Source: Elusimicrobia bacterium GWA2_61_42
GTDB taxonomy: Bacteria > Elusimicrobiota > Elusimicrobia > Elusimicrobiales > UBA9959
Assembly: GCA_001799615.1 (NCBI GenBank)
Contig: MGTU01000003.1
Span: 1 to 60,224, forward strand
Direction: 5' to 3'
Length of the DNA stretch: 60,224 nt
The position numbers and the translations under genes were made by a program. Below are positions 16,168 to 25,203 of this stretch, in pieces. The first letter of the stretch is position 1; the number at the start of each line of letters is the position of its first letter. The notes beneath the pieces are model-generated. The model ran no database searches. It saw nothing but the letters and a program-made list of their open reading frames with translations, and had not been told where the DNA came from.

Positions 16168-17469
16168 CTACAGCAGTTCCGCCACCAAACCCGCCAGCTG
16201 GCTGCGCTCGGTCTTGGTGAAGGTCAGATGGCCGTAGAGCTTCTGCCCGCGCATGCGGTCCACGATGTAAGTGAGGCCGTTGGAGGCTACGTCCAGGTAA
16301 GGATTGTCTATCTGGTACGGGTCGCCCGTCACGACCACCTTGGTGCCCTCGCCGGCGCGCGAAAGGATGGTTTTGATCTCGTGCGGGGTCAGGTTCTGCG
16401 CGTCGTCCACGATCATGTACTGCTTGGGCAGGGAGCGGCCGCGGATATGGGTGACGGAGGCGATCTCGATCTTCTCGTTCTGGAGCAGGTACTCGAATTT
16501 CTCTATGGCGCTTTCCTGGTGGCGCTTGTCCATCACGAACTCTAAGTTGTCGTAGATGGCGCCCATCCAGGTGGAGAGCTTCTCTTCCTTGGTGCCGGGA
16601 ATGAAGCCGATATCCTTGCCTACGGGCACGATGGGGCGGCAGATGATGAGCTTGCGGTACACGCTTTCCTCGACCGCCTTCTGCAGGCCGCAAACCAGCG
16701 ACATCAGGGTTTTGCCCGTGCCGGCCGCGCCGATCATGGTGACCAGCTTTACGGAATCGTCCAGGAGCAGCTCCATGGCGCAGCGCTGCTCTTTGTTAAG
16801 CGGGCGGATGCCCCAGGGGGACGGTTCGGGGTTGAGCGCCTTGATCTTGGTCGGGTCGGAGGGGTCCACGCGGCCGATGGCCGATTTTTTGGGGTCTTCC
16901 TTCGAGTGCAGCACCACGAACTCGTTGGGGGAAAGGTCTTTTTCCGGGCTGGTTATGGAATGCTCTTTGTAGAATTTGTCCACGTCGGCGCCGCTTACCT
17001 CGACGTTCACCAGGCCGGGGTACAGCTCGTCCACGTTCACTTTGCCGGCTTCGTAATCCTCGGCCACCAGGCCCACGGCCTCGGCCTTGAGGCGCAGGTT
17101 GATGTCCTTGGTGACCAGAATGGCGCTGTGCTTTTTCTGCTCGTACCAGTAGGCGGTGTTCAGAATGCGGTTATCCATCTCTATCAGCTTGAATTCCTTG
17201 GGCAGGACCTGCACGTGGTCCAGGTCCACTATCAGCGTGCCGCCCGCCTCGGTCTTAACCCCGGCGTTCAGCTTGCCCTTGGAGCGGAATTCGTCCAGCT
17301 TGCGCGACACGATGCGGGCGCTCTTGCCGCGCTCGTCGGCGGTATGCTTGAAATTGTCCAGCTCCTCTATGACGTTGATCGGGATGACCACGGTGTTCTC
17401 TTCGAACTTGGTAAAGGAAAGCGGGTCGTGGATGAGAACGTTGGTGTCGAGGATATATACTTTTTTCAT
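16168..17469 (-). CDS. PhoH-family ATPase with N-terminal PIN domain
   Basis: A 433-residue protein combining a PIN nuclease domain (residues 1-130: YILDTNVLIHDP, VIEELDNFK, ILVTKDINLRLKA) with a PhoH ATPase (MIGAAGTGKTLMSL is the Walker A motif; YMIVDDAQNL is Walker B). This PhoH2-type arrangement is known as an RNA-unwinding and RNA-cleaving enzyme. I place the start at the ATG at 17469, preceded by GGAGAAC; an upstream in-frame start at 17508 would only add a poorly matching 13 residues. It is divergent from bamA. Stand-alone gene, no antitoxin-like partner. Confidence 0.9.
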   Translation of the reverse strand: MKKVYILDTNVLIHDPLSFTKFEENTVVIPINVIEELDNFKHTADERGKSARIVSRKLDEFRSKGKLNAGVKTEAGGTLIVDLDHVQVLPKEFKLIEMDNRILNTAYWYEQKKHSAILVTKDINLRLKAEAVGLVAEDYEAGKVNVDELYPGLVNVEVSGADVDKFYKEHSITSPEKDLSPNEFVVLHSKEDPKKSAIGRVDPSDPTKIKALNPEPSPWGIRPLNKEQRCAMELLLDDSVKLVTMIGAAGTGKTLMSLVCGLQKAVEESVYRKLIICRPIVPVGKDIGFIPGTKEEKLSTWMGAIYDNLEFVMDKRHQESAIEKFEYLLQNEKIEIASVTHIRGRSLPKQYMIVDDAQNLTPHEIKTILSRAGEGTKVVVTGDPYQIDNPYLDVASNGLTYIVDRMRGQKLYGHLTFTKTERSQLAGLVAELL

Positions 17470-17514
17470 TGTATGTTCTCCATTAGAGGCGGGTTGTATT
17501 TTGCGCACGCGCTA

Positions 17515-17520
17515 ATTCTA
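17515..17520 (-). promoter_or_regulatory. Extended -10 element upstream of the PIN-PhoH gene
   Basis: On the minus strand TATGCTAGAAT gives an extended -10 (TG-N-TAGAAT) about 45 bases before the ATG at 17469. No good -35 box is present 17 bases upstream, which is tolerated in extended -10 promoters. The 17470-17646 gap is shared with bamA; on the plus strand a weaker TTAAAC/TAAGAT pair lies near 17550-17580. Confidence 0.35.
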
Positions 17521-17646
17521 GCATAAAAGTGGAAGCGCCAGGCCCTCCCTTAAACAGCGCGTTCAAAAATAGTAAGATATCAATAATATAGCCGCCGGCG
17601 CCCGCAGGCGTTCTGCGGCCCTAACGATCTTGTCCCAAGGAAAACG

Positions 17647-20067
17647 ATGAACAGAATTCTGCTGCACGCCCTGCTCCTGCCCGCTTTCGCTCTGCCCCTG
17701 CGCGCGCAAACTCCGGAACCCGAAACCCTGCCCGGCATGCTGTCCGTAGCCGCCGGCACCGCCGCCCCCGCCGCGCTGCCGCAGGCCGCGGCCGCGCCGG
17801 CCAACGGGCAGCTGACCGGCCCCTGGGAAGTGGCCGAAACCGCCGTCAAAGGCAACCTCAACGTAAAAGCCAAGGCCGTGCTGAAAGCCGGCAAAGCGAA
17901 GAAAGGCCGCGTCTACTCCAGGGAATTCGTCAGCCAGGACATAGAGGCCGTGCTGGCTCTGGGCAGCATGGACAAGGTTTCAGTGGACCTGGAAGAGCTG
18001 GAAGGGCGCGCCGTCTCCGCCAAGCTGGCCGCGATCGTCGGCTCCTCCCGGCCGGTGCGCGTCACCTATATAGTGGCGGAAAAACCGATGGTCAGGACCA
18101 TAACCGTCAGCGGCGCCAAAGGGATGTCCAAGTCGGCCGTCAAAGACGAGATGACCCTCAAGGAAAAAGATTTTTTCGACGAGCTCAAGATCCGCGAGGA
18201 CCTGATCAAGATCACCGACAAGTACCATGAAAAAGGCTTTATAGACGCCAAGGCCGACTACGAAGTGAAGTTCGATACGGCGGCCTCGCTGTGTTTTCTC
18301 ACCGTCTCCGTCACCGAGGGCAAGAAAGCCCGGGTGGCCGCGGTGGAACTGGAGGGCGCGGCCGGCTTCAAGACCAAAAAGCTGGTCAAGAAGTTCAAGA
18401 ACCGCCCCAAGAAGATCTACTCGCCGCAGGACCTCGACGAGGACTTCAAGGCCCTGGAAACTTTTTACAAGAACAACGGCTTCGCCGACTTCAAGATCAG
18501 CGCCTCCAGCGTGACCTTCAACGAAGAGCGCTCCAGCGTCACCATCAGGCTGTCCCTCTCCGAGGGGACCAAGCAGAAATTCGGCGCCACCTATTTCAAC
18601 GGCAACACGGTCTACCTGCCCAGCGAACTGCTGCCTTCCGTGGAATACCGCCGCGGCAAGCTCTACAACCAGGAACGCTTCGACGAAACCGTGCGCGGCC
18701 TCCAGGATAAATACGCCGACAAAGGCTACCTGAAAGCGGCGCTGATCCCGGACAAGGTCTACAACGAAAAGACGGGCGAGACCGACGTAACGTTCAACGT
18801 CACGGAAAACACGCAGATCTTCGTGGACCACGTGGACGTGGAAGGCAACAAGGCCACCAAAACCTACGTGCTGAGGCGCGAGATCACGCAGAAGGAAGGC
18901 GAGGTGTTCAGCTCCTCCAAGATCCGCCGCAGCCAGGAGAAGATCTTTAATCTGGGCTTCATCGACGACGTGAGCCCCGTGATAAACCCGACCGCCGACC
19001 CCGACAAGGTGGACCTGGTCTTCGACGTGACGGAAGGCAAGCCGGGCATGCTGACGGCCGGCGCCGGCATCTCGTCCACGGACGGCCTCGTGGGCACGCT
19101 CTCCCTTTCGCACCTGAACCTGTTCGGCAGGGCCTACAAGACCTCGCTGTCCTGGAACTTCGGCAAGCGGGTGCAGGACTATTACCTGAGCTGGTCCACC
19201 CCCTGGATCGGCGACAGCCCCACCACGCTGGGCGTGGACGTCTTCAATACGCGCCACTACAAGCCCTACCGCGACACCATCTCGGCCTACACGGAGCGCC
19301 GCACCGGCGGCAAGGTCACCGTGGCGCCCCGCTTCGGGGACGACAAGTACCACCTGACCACCGCCTACACCTACGAAAAGGTGCGCATCACGGACGTGGA
19401 CGCGCTTTACACGGGCGAGCTGATCGAAGGCACCAGCATCACTTCGTCCGTCTACGTGGAAATGGCCCGCGATACCCGCGACAACGTGTGGGACCCCACG
19501 CGCGGCACCAAGGTATCGCTGGGGGTGGAATACGCCGGCGGCCCGCTGCAGGGCGACGTGAATTACTACAAGCCGACCCTCTCTTTCAGCTACAACCTGA
19601 AGCTCTTCTCCATAGACGACTACCCCTTCGTGCTGGCCTTCGGCAACCGGCTGGGCTTCGTGGAGCGCTTCGGCGACACCAAGAACGTGCCGGTCTACGA
19701 GCGCTATTTCCTGGGCGGCGCCGATACCGTGCGCGGCTATTCCAACAACGGCCAGATCGGCCCGCTCAACGGCGGCAAGGTTTACGACGTAGCCAACATC
19801 GAGTTCAAATTCCCGCTCGCCCGCGAGCGCAAGCGCACCATCGTGCAGTGGGCCTTCTTCTTCGACATAGGCAATTCCTGGGAAGGCTTCGACACCGTCA
19901 GCGCCCGCTTCGGCACGGGGACCACCAACCTGAAGACCGGGGCCGGGTTCGGCATACGCTTCACCACGCCGGCTTTCCCCATAAGGCTGGACTGGGGCCA
20001 CGGCTTCAACCACAAGACCGGGGAGCAGCGCTCGGACATTTACTTCACGCTGGGAAATCTGTTCTAA
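17647..20067 (+). CDS. bamA: Outer membrane protein assembly factor BamA (Omp85)
   Basis: An 806-residue precursor with a signal peptide (cleavage likely after LPLRAQ), a Pro/Ala-rich linker of about 35 residues, then five POTRA repeats to about residue 450 and a 16-strand barrel. Barrel signatures are VRGYSNNG (loop 6 motif VRGY/F), GFGIRFTTPAFPIRLDWG, and the final strand ending in phenylalanine as the assembly signal. Inserts beta-barrel proteins into the outer membrane. AAGGAA precedes the ATG. It is followed 14 bases later by the Skp/OmpH chaperone and then lpxD, the order seen in many diderms (bamA-skp-lpxD-fabZ-lpxA-lpxB), here with extra genes. Confidence 0.95.
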   Translation: MNRILLHALLLPAFALPLRAQTPEPETLPGMLSVAAGTAAPAALPQAAAAPANGQLTGPWEVAETAVKGNLNVKAKAVLKAGKAKKGRVYSREFVSQDIEAVLALGSMDKVSVDLEELEGRAVSAKLAAIVGSSRPVRVTYIVAEKPMVRTITVSGAKGMSKSAVKDEMTLKEKDFFDELKIREDLIKITDKYHEKGFIDAKADYEVKFDTAASLCFLTVSVTEGKKARVAAVELEGAAGFKTKKLVKKFKNRPKKIYSPQDLDEDFKALETFYKNNGFADFKISASSVTFNEERSSVTIRLSLSEGTKQKFGATYFNGNTVYLPSELLPSVEYRRGKLYNQERFDETVRGLQDKYADKGYLKAALIPDKVYNEKTGETDVTFNVTENTQIFVDHVDVEGNKATKTYVLRREITQKEGEVFSSSKIRRSQEKIFNLGFIDDVSPVINPTADPDKVDLVFDVTEGKPGMLTAGAGISSTDGLVGTLSLSHLNLFGRAYKTSLSWNFGKRVQDYYLSWSTPWIGDSPTTLGVDVFNTRHYKPYRDTISAYTERRTGGKVTVAPRFGDDKYHLTTAYTYEKVRITDVDALYTGELIEGTSITSSVYVEMARDTRDNVWDPTRGTKVSLGVEYAGGPLQGDVNYYKPTLSFSYNLKLFSIDDYPFVLAFGNRLGFVERFGDTKNVPVYERYFLGGADTVRGYSNNGQIGPLNGGKVYDVANIEFKFPLARERKRTIVQWAFFFDIGNSWEGFDTVSARFGTGTTNLKTGAGFGIRFTTPAFPIRLDWGHGFNHKTGEQRSDIYFTLGNLF

Positions 20068-20081
20068 GAGGTTAGAAGGAT

Positions 20082-20852
20082 ATGAAAAAACTTATTTTCA
20101 CCGCCCTGCTGGCGGCGCTGCCGCTGAACGGAGCCGCGCTGGAGCTCCTGCTGGAGGAGAACCGCGGGGAATCGGGCACCATCGGCTACGTGGACATAGA
20201 CCGGGTTTTCAAGGAATACTCGGGCACCACGGGAGCCAGGGAAGAATTCATAGCGGAAATAAAAAAGAAAGAGGACGCCGTCAACGCCAGGAAAACCGCC
20301 ATCTTCACGCTGAAAGCGGAAATGGCCAAGCTCCGGCAGGAACGGGAATTCGCCCTTACGCTGCCTTCGCTGCTGGAAACGCAGCGCAGCGTCGCCGAAG
20401 CCGCCGCCCAGGCCGCGGCCGTGCCGGCCTCCACCGAGCCGGCCCGCGTTTCCACCGCCGCGCCGGCGGCCCTGGCGCAGGCCGCGCAGGGTCTGCCCGG
20501 CATGGAGGGCATAGACATGCCCGGCGTGGCCAAGGTCCCCGTCAACCGCTTTAAATTCTCCGTCTCCACCTCGGTGCCGGAAATAGACTTCGCCCTGACG
20601 AAGAAGGAAGAGGACCTCAGGACAAAAGAGGACGAGCTGCGCATTTTCCAGCGCATGGCGGAGCGCGAGCTGCTGGAGTACGAGAGCCACAAAGGCGAGA
20701 TCCTGCTGGGGCGCATCTACGTGGCCCTCAAGGAGCTGGCGGTAAAGGAAGAGGTCAGCGTGATCGTGGACAAGCGCAATATCCTGTTCGGCCAGAACGC
20801 CGTGGACCTGACCGGCAAACTGCTTAAAAAGCTGGAGGAGAACGGCATATGA
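20082..20852 (+). CDS. OmpH/Skp-family periplasmic chaperone
   Basis: A 256-residue exported protein: signal peptide in the first 19 residues, then [18 protein letters not shown], the typical OmpH opening strand and helix, followed by long charged helices (coiled coil to about residue 90 and again 165-225). The end, [19 protein letters not shown], matches the C-terminal strand of Skp, including the NILFG turn. It is about 90 residues longer than E. coli Skp because of an Ala/Pro-rich insertion near residues 105-155. Keeps barrel proteins soluble on the way to BamA. The ATG follows an AGAAGG site, and the stop overlaps the lpxD start (ATGA). Confidence 0.85.
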   Translation: MKKLIFTALLAALPLNGAALELLLEENRGESGTIGYVDIDRVFKEYSGTTGAREEFIAEIKKKEDAVNARKTAIFTLKAEMAKLRQEREFALTLPSLLETQRSVAEAAAQAAAVPASTEPARVSTAAPAALAQAAQGLPGMEGIDMPGVAKVPVNRFKFSVSTSVPEIDFALTKKEEDLRTKEDELRIFQRMAERELLEYESHKGEILLGRIYVALKELAVKEEVSVIVDKRNILFGQNAVDLTGKLLKKLEENGI

Positions 20853-21877
20853 AGCTGACCGCCGCCGACATAGCCAAACTGGCCGAAGGCGATCTCGCCG
20901 GGGACGGAACGCGCCCCATCTCGGGCGCGGCGCCCCTGGAGAAAGCCGGCCCCTCGGACCTGGCCTTCGTGGCCGACGCCGCCATGCTGGTCTCCGCCCC
21001 CGATTCGAAAGCCGGCTGCCTGCTGGCGCCCCGCGGCACGGAGGGGCTCTTTAAAGATTTCCCGGGCACCCTGGTCTTCACCAAGAACCCCAAGTACGCC
21101 TTTATGCTGGCGCTGCGCCTGGTTGAAAAAGAAGCGCGCCCCCTGCCCCCGCCCGGCGTGCACCCCGCGGCTTTCGTCTCCCCCGACGCGCAGATCGGCG
21201 GCGGCGCGCACGTCGGCCCCTTCGCGGTGATCGAGGCCGGCGCCGTCATAGGCTCCGACGCCGTCATAGACGCGCAGTGCTACATAGGCCGAAACGCGAA
21301 AGTGGGCGCCCGCAGCAGGCTTTACCCCGGCGTCAAGGTCCTGGACGCCTGCGAAGTGGGCATAGAGGTCATCATCCACGCCGGCGCCGTAATAGGCTCC
21401 GACGGCTACGGATATATCTCCCCGCGCGGCACCCATGAAAAGATCCCCCAGCTGGGCAAAGTGGTGATAGAGGACCGGGTGGAAATAGGCGCCAACGCCG
21501 CCATCGACCGCGCCGCGCTGGAAGTCACGCGCATAGGCGCCGGCACCAAGATAGACAACCTGGTGCACATCGCCCACAACGTAAAGACGGGCCAGAACTG
21601 TCTCATCATCGCGCAGGCCGGCATAGCCGGGTCCACCACCCTCGGCAACGGCGTCATCATCGCCGGCCAGGCCGCCGTCTCCGACCACCTCGCCATCGGC
21701 GACAACACCGTGGTGATGGGCAAGACCGGCGTCATCTCCAGCCTGGGCCCCAACCAGATAGTCTTCGGCCACACCGCCCGGCCCCGGATGCAGGCTATGA
21801 AAATTGAGGTCTTGCTCGGCAAGCTCCCCGAAATGCACCGCGCTCTCAGCAAAATAAAGAAGCATTTGGGGCTTTAA
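20849..21877 (+). CDS. lpxD: UDP-3-O-acylglucosamine N-acyltransferase LpxD
   Basis: A 342-residue left-handed beta-helix acyltransferase. An N-terminal uridine-binding domain (residues 1-100) is followed by hexapeptide repeats ([20 protein letters not shown]). [15 protein letters not shown] holds the catalytic histidine, and the C-terminus is a helix. It adds the second 3-hydroxyacyl chain to the glucosamine precursor of lipid A. Typical length. Translationally coupled to the OmpH gene. No terminator follows, but a 343-base non-coding stretch separates it from lpxC. Confidence 0.95.
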   Translation: MKLTAADIAKLAEGDLAGDGTRPISGAAPLEKAGPSDLAFVADAAMLVSAPDSKAGCLLAPRGTEGLFKDFPGTLVFTKNPKYAFMLALRLVEKEARPLPPPGVHPAAFVSPDAQIGGGAHVGPFAVIEAGAVIGSDAVIDAQCYIGRNAKVGARSRLYPGVKVLDACEVGIEVIIHAGAVIGSDGYGYISPRGTHEKIPQLGKVVIEDRVEIGANAAIDRAALEVTRIGAGTKIDNLVHIAHNVKTGQNCLIIAQAGIAGSTTLGNGVIIAGQAAVSDHLAIGDNTVVMGKTGVISSLGPNQIVFGHTARPRMQAMKIEVLLGKLPEMHRALSKIKKHLGL

Positions 21878-21931
21878 TTCCAAAGCGGTGGCGGTTCACC
21901 GCAAGAATGCAGGATGTGAAGTCGGGGCTGT

Positions 21932-22196
21932 CCGGGGTGTTGCCCTGCTCGCCCGGAAAGAGGGAACCCTTGCGTCGGTTCCCCCCGCCTTGGGAAATTA
22001 TGGCGGGGCCCCCTTCCGCAACGGGCGCTCAGGGCAACACCCCGGCCATCCCCTCCAGCGGCGAACCGAAGGGCCTGGCGAGGGGACCGGGTTAGCAAAA
22101 CCCTGCCGGAGCCCTGAGCTTGCGTAAGCGCGAAGGGCGAGGCGGGGAAGTGCGAGCACGGTGTGCGAGACACTGTTTTTGCGTTCCGGTCCCCTT
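21932..22196. repeat. Structured non-coding element with nested inverted repeats between lpxD and lpxC
   Basis: The 343-base gap 21878-22220 holds no credible gene. CCGGGGTGTTGCCCTG (21932-21947) is repeated perfectly inverted at 22030-22045. Inside lie two more hairpins: GGGAACC/GGTTCCC (21962-21968, 21977-21983) and CCCCGCC/GGCGGGG (21983-21989, 22002-22008). A further pair AGGGGACCGG/CCGGTCCCCT (22081-22090, 22187-22196) encloses the downstream part. It has no T-tract, so it is not a plain terminator. It could be a leader RNA controlling lpxC, a small RNA, or a dispersed repeat. Confidence 0.6.
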
Positions 22197-22220
22197 GACA
22201 GGCCCGGACTGCGAATCTTG

Positions 22221-23048
22221 ATGAGAAAAACTATTATAAAAGCGGCCACCATTGAAGGCATTGGCCTGCACAAGGGCAAGGCGGCGCGCGTTACTTTCCT
22301 GCCCGCCGCCGGGCCCACAGGCCTGCGCTTCCTCGGGCCCGCTTTCGCGGAACCGTTGCCCGCCAGGCTGGACCGCGTCGCGGGCACCGCGCGCGGCACT
22401 AATATCAGCGACGGCAAGCATACTATTTACACCGTGGAACACCTGCTTTCGGCCGCAGCGGGCCTGGGCATAGACGACCTTGATATAGAGATAGACGGGG
22501 AAGAGCCCCCGGCCGCCGACGGTTCCGCGCTGGCTTTCGCCACCGCTTTACTCAAGGCCGGCATCCAGGAAAAGCCCGCCCAGGAGAAAAAGACGCTCTC
22601 GCTGGCGGGCCGGCTGGAAATGGCCAAAGGCGACATCCGCTATACCGCCGTTCCCGCCCTTGGCGTCTCATTTAAGCTGACCTATGATTACCCCCATCCG
22701 CTGGTAGGCAAACAGGTGATAGAATTCGTCCTGACACCGGACGAGTATCTGGTGCGCGTAGCCCCCGCCCGCACCTTCGGCTTCTCACACGAAATAGAGG
22801 CGCTGAAAGCCGCCGGGCTCGCGCTTGGCGGTTCCCTCGACAACGCCGTAGTCATCGGCGAAAAAGAGATAATGGCCAAGGGCGGCCTGCGCTTCGCCGA
22901 CGAGTTCGCCCGCCATAAACTGCTGGACCTTATAGGAGACCTCGCCCTGACCGGCCTGCCGCTTAAGGACATCCGCATAGAAGCCGAGCGGCCCGGGCAC
23001 GCCGCCAATGTCAATTTTGCTAAACTATTATCAGAAAAGGCGCTATGA
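22221..23048 (+). CDS. lpxC: UDP-3-O-acyl-N-acetylglucosamine deacetylase LpxC
   Basis: A 275-residue zinc deacetylase catalysing the committed step of lipid A synthesis. TVEHLLSAAAGLGIDD holds the first zinc histidine, HKLLDLIGDLAL the second histidine and the aspartate ligand, and GHAANV the catalytic histidine near the C-terminus. IEGIGLHKGK is the conserved N-terminal loop. The start at ATG 22221 gives this N-terminus; no clear ribosome binding site precedes it, so translation may depend on the upstream structured RNA. It overlaps fabZ by ATGA. It is about 30 residues shorter than E. coli LpxC at the C-terminus. Confidence 0.95.
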   Translation: MRKTIIKAATIEGIGLHKGKAARVTFLPAAGPTGLRFLGPAFAEPLPARLDRVAGTARGTNISDGKHTIYTVEHLLSAAAGLGIDDLDIEIDGEEPPAADGSALAFATALLKAGIQEKPAQEKKTLSLAGRLEMAKGDIRYTAVPALGVSFKLTYDYPHPLVGKQVIEFVLTPDEYLVRVAPARTFGFSHEIEALKAAGLALGGSLDNAVVIGEKEIMAKGGLRFADEFARHKLLDLIGDLALTGLPLKDIRIEAERPGHAANVNFAKLLSEKAL

Positions 23049-23512
23049 CCATGCCAGAAAACAAACCCCGTCACTATAAGCCCGTACGCGTCATTCCCTG
23101 CGAGGAGATCCTCAAGATCATCCCCCACCGCTACCCTTTCATGATGGTGGACCGCGTAGAAGTAGTGGAAGAAGGCAAATACTGCGTGGGCGTGAAATGC
23201 GTCAGCGCCAACGAGCTCTATTTCCACGGCCATTTTCCCGAAAAACCCATAATGCCCGGCGTCCTGATCCTGGAAGGCATGGCCCAGACCGCCGCGGCCA
23301 TGATGATGGACCTGCCCGAGACCAAGGGCCGCCTGGGCTTCTTCGCCGGCATCAGCCGGGCCAAGTTCCGCCGCCAGGTAGTGCCCGGCGACGTGATGAA
23401 GATGCACGTGGAGATACTCCGTATGAAAAGCCATCTGGGCAAGGTCCGGGCCGAAGCCTGGGTCGGCGACGAGTCCGCGGCCGAAGCGGAACTGACCTTT
23501 GCGATAGGCTGA
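23045..23512 (+). CDS. fabZ: 3-hydroxyacyl-ACP dehydratase FabZ
   Basis: A 155-residue hot-dog fold dehydratase with HRYPFMMVDRV (catalytic histidine) and FHGHFPEKPIMPGVLILEGM (catalytic glutamate helix). It removes water from 3-hydroxyacyl-ACP in fatty acid elongation, competing with LpxA and LpxD for the hydroxyacyl pool. Two starts are possible (23045 and 23051); the first overlaps the lpxC stop. In Bacteroidota lpxC and fabZ are fused; here they are separate but overlapping. Confidence 0.94.
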   Translation: MTMPENKPRHYKPVRVIPCEEILKIIPHRYPFMMVDRVEVVEEGKYCVGVKCVSANELYFHGHFPEKPIMPGVLILEGMAQTAAAMMMDLPETKGRLGFFAGISRAKFRRQVVPGDVMKMHVEILRMKSHLGKVRAEAWVGDESAAEAELTFAIG

Positions 23513-23540
23513 GATTTTCCGTTATTTTTTGGAGGATAAC

Positions 23541-24353
23541 ATGGCAACCAAGATACACCCCACCGCGGTAATACATCCCGAAGCCCAGCTGGGGGCCGAT
23601 GTGGAGATCGGCGCCCTCACCGTGATAGGCGAGGACGTGCAGATAGGCGCCGGCACCAAGATCGGCCCCCATTGCATCTTCGAATTCTGCACCGTCGGCA
23701 AGAACAACCTATTCACCGGCGCCGCCTACGTCGGCATGCCCCCGCAGGACTGGTCCTACAAGGGCGAGCACACCCGCTTTACCATGGGCGACAACAACGT
23801 CGTCCGCGAAGGCGTCTCCCTGCACCGCGGCTCCCACGCCACCAACCTCACCTCCATGGGATCCGGCTGCATGCTGATGGCCAACTCCCATATCGGCCAC
23901 GACTGCCGCGTGGGCGACAACGTCATCATGGTCAACTCCTCCGCCGCGGCCGGCCACGTGCACATCGGCGACCGCGCCACCATCTCCGGCCTCGTCGGCA
24001 TCCACCAGTTCACCCGCATCGGCAAGTTCGCCATGATCTCCGGAGGCGGCATGGCCAACCAGGACATCCTCCCCTACGTCATCGCCCAGGGCGACCGCGC
24101 CCGCCCCGTAACCCTCAACCTCGTCGGCCTCAAGCGCAACGGCTTCTCCCGCGAGACCATAAAGATCATAAAGCACACCTTCAAGACCCTGTTCTTCCGC
24201 GGCCTGACGCTGAAAGGCGCCATAGCGCAGCTGCGCGGCGAGAACCTGCCGCCCGAAGCCGCCCTGATGCTGGACTTCTGCGAGGGCACCAAGCGCGGCA
24301 TAGCCCGCCCGCGCCGCAACGTGCGCGAACTGGAAACCGCGGTGAGCGACTAA
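23541..24353 (+). CDS. lpxA: UDP-N-acetylglucosamine O-acyltransferase LpxA
   Basis: A 270-residue left-handed beta-helix enzyme from the ATG at 23541, five bases after GGAGG. It starts lipid A synthesis by acylating UDP-GlcNAc. Signature segments are PQDWSYKGEHTRF and VVREGVSLHRGS, IGHDCRVGDNVIM (the histidine equivalent to E. coli His125), and GIHQFTRIGKFAMISGG. The C-terminal helical part (GFSRETIKIIKHTF) binds the acyl carrier. Length is close to E. coli (262). Confidence 0.95.
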   Translation: MATKIHPTAVIHPEAQLGADVEIGALTVIGEDVQIGAGTKIGPHCIFEFCTVGKNNLFTGAAYVGMPPQDWSYKGEHTRFTMGDNNVVREGVSLHRGSHATNLTSMGSGCMLMANSHIGHDCRVGDNVIMVNSSAAAGHVHIGDRATISGLVGIHQFTRIGKFAMISGGGMANQDILPYVIAQGDRARPVTLNLVGLKRNGFSRETIKIIKHTFKTLFFRGLTLKGAIAQLRGENLPPEAALMLDFCEGTKRGIARPRRNVRELETAVSD

Positions 24354-24363
24354 GGCTTATTTA

Positions 24364-25203
24364 ATGACCGAGAAAGTAGGACTGGTAGCGGGCGCCGGGA
24401 GTTTCCCGCTGCTGTTCGCGGCCGAGGCCAAAAAGGCCGGCCGCGAAGTTTTCGTCGTGGCCCTCAACGACATCACCCCTAAAGAAATAGAGCGGTACGC
24501 GGTTGAAACCCGCTGGTTCCGCCTGGGCAAGGTCGGCGGCCCCATAGAATTCCTGAGGGACAGCGGCGTAAAAAAAGTTTTAATGGTCGGTTCCATCCCG
24601 CATGTCTCCATTTTCGGCGGCATCGTCCCGGACCTGCGCGCCGCGAAGCTCCTGCTGAAACTGCGCGACAAGAAAGCCGGCGCCATCTTTACCGCCATCG
24701 CCGAGGAATTCGCCAGGGACGGGATGGAAATAGTCAGCTCCGCCACCCTGCTGGAACATTTGCTGGTAAAGCCCGGCCTCCTCTCCGGCAAAAAGCCCGA
24801 CGCCGACACCCTCAAGACCGCGGCCTTCGGCTGGAAAGCCGCCAAGACCCTCTCCGCTTTCGACGTAGGCCTCACAGTGGTGCTGCGCGACCAGACCGTA
24901 ATAGCCGCCGAGGGCCTGGAAGGTACCGACGAATGCATACGCCGCGCCGGGCAGCTGACCAGGGGCAGGGGCGGCTCCGCCCTCACCGTGGTAAAAGTGG
25001 CCCGCCCCACCCAGGACATGCGCTTCGACCTGCCCGTAGCCGGCGCCAGCACCCTGCGCGTGATGGCCGAAGCGGGCGCCAGCACTTTGGTGATCGAAGC
25101 CGGAAAAACCCTTATTTTAGGCATGGAAGAGTTCCTCGCCGCTGCCAAAGACACCGGCATCTCCGTCCTCGGCGCCGACGACAACACCTTCGCCGCCAGC
25201 TAA
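24364..25203 (+). CDS. lpxI: UDP-2,3-diacylglucosamine pyrophosphatase LpxI
   Basis: A 279-residue protein of the LpxI (DUF1009) family: VGLVAGAGSFPLLFA at the N-terminus, WFRLGKVGGPIEFLRDSGV, and the catalytic EGLEGTDECIRRAG near residue 190. It cleaves UDP-2,3-diacylglucosamine to lipid X, replacing LpxH of gamma- and beta-proteobacteria. It sits directly between lpxA and an acyltransferase, 10 bases after the lpxA stop, and the next ATG follows its stop immediately. Confidence 0.93.
   Translation: MTEKVGLVAGAGSFPLLFAAEAKKAGREVFVVALNDITPKEIERYAVETRWFRLGKVGGPIEFLRDSGVKKVLMVGSIPHVSIFGGIVPDLRAAKLLLKLRDKKAGAIFTAIAEEFARDGMEIVSSATLLEHLLVKPGLLSGKKPDADTLKTAAFGWKAAKTLSAFDVGLTVVLRDQTVIAAEGLEGTDECIRRAGQLTRGRGGSALTVVKVARPTQDMRFDLPVAGASTLRVMAEAGASTLVIEAGKTLILGMEEFLAAAKDTGISVLGADDNTFAAS

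Noticed and set aside
17980..20013. A long open frame on the minus strand opposite bamA, and similar ones opposite the glucan synthase (41723-44932, plus) and the phosphohexomutase (14580-16220, plus)
   Set aside because: They lie antisense to well-recognised genes, have low-complexity His/Gly/Ala/Arg-rich composition and no start context. Such frames are expected in GC-rich coding DNA.
22196..22201. TTGACA just upstream of lpxC
   Set aside because: It is only 20 bases before the start codon, and no -10 box lies at 16-18 bases, so it cannot act as a -35 element for lpxC.
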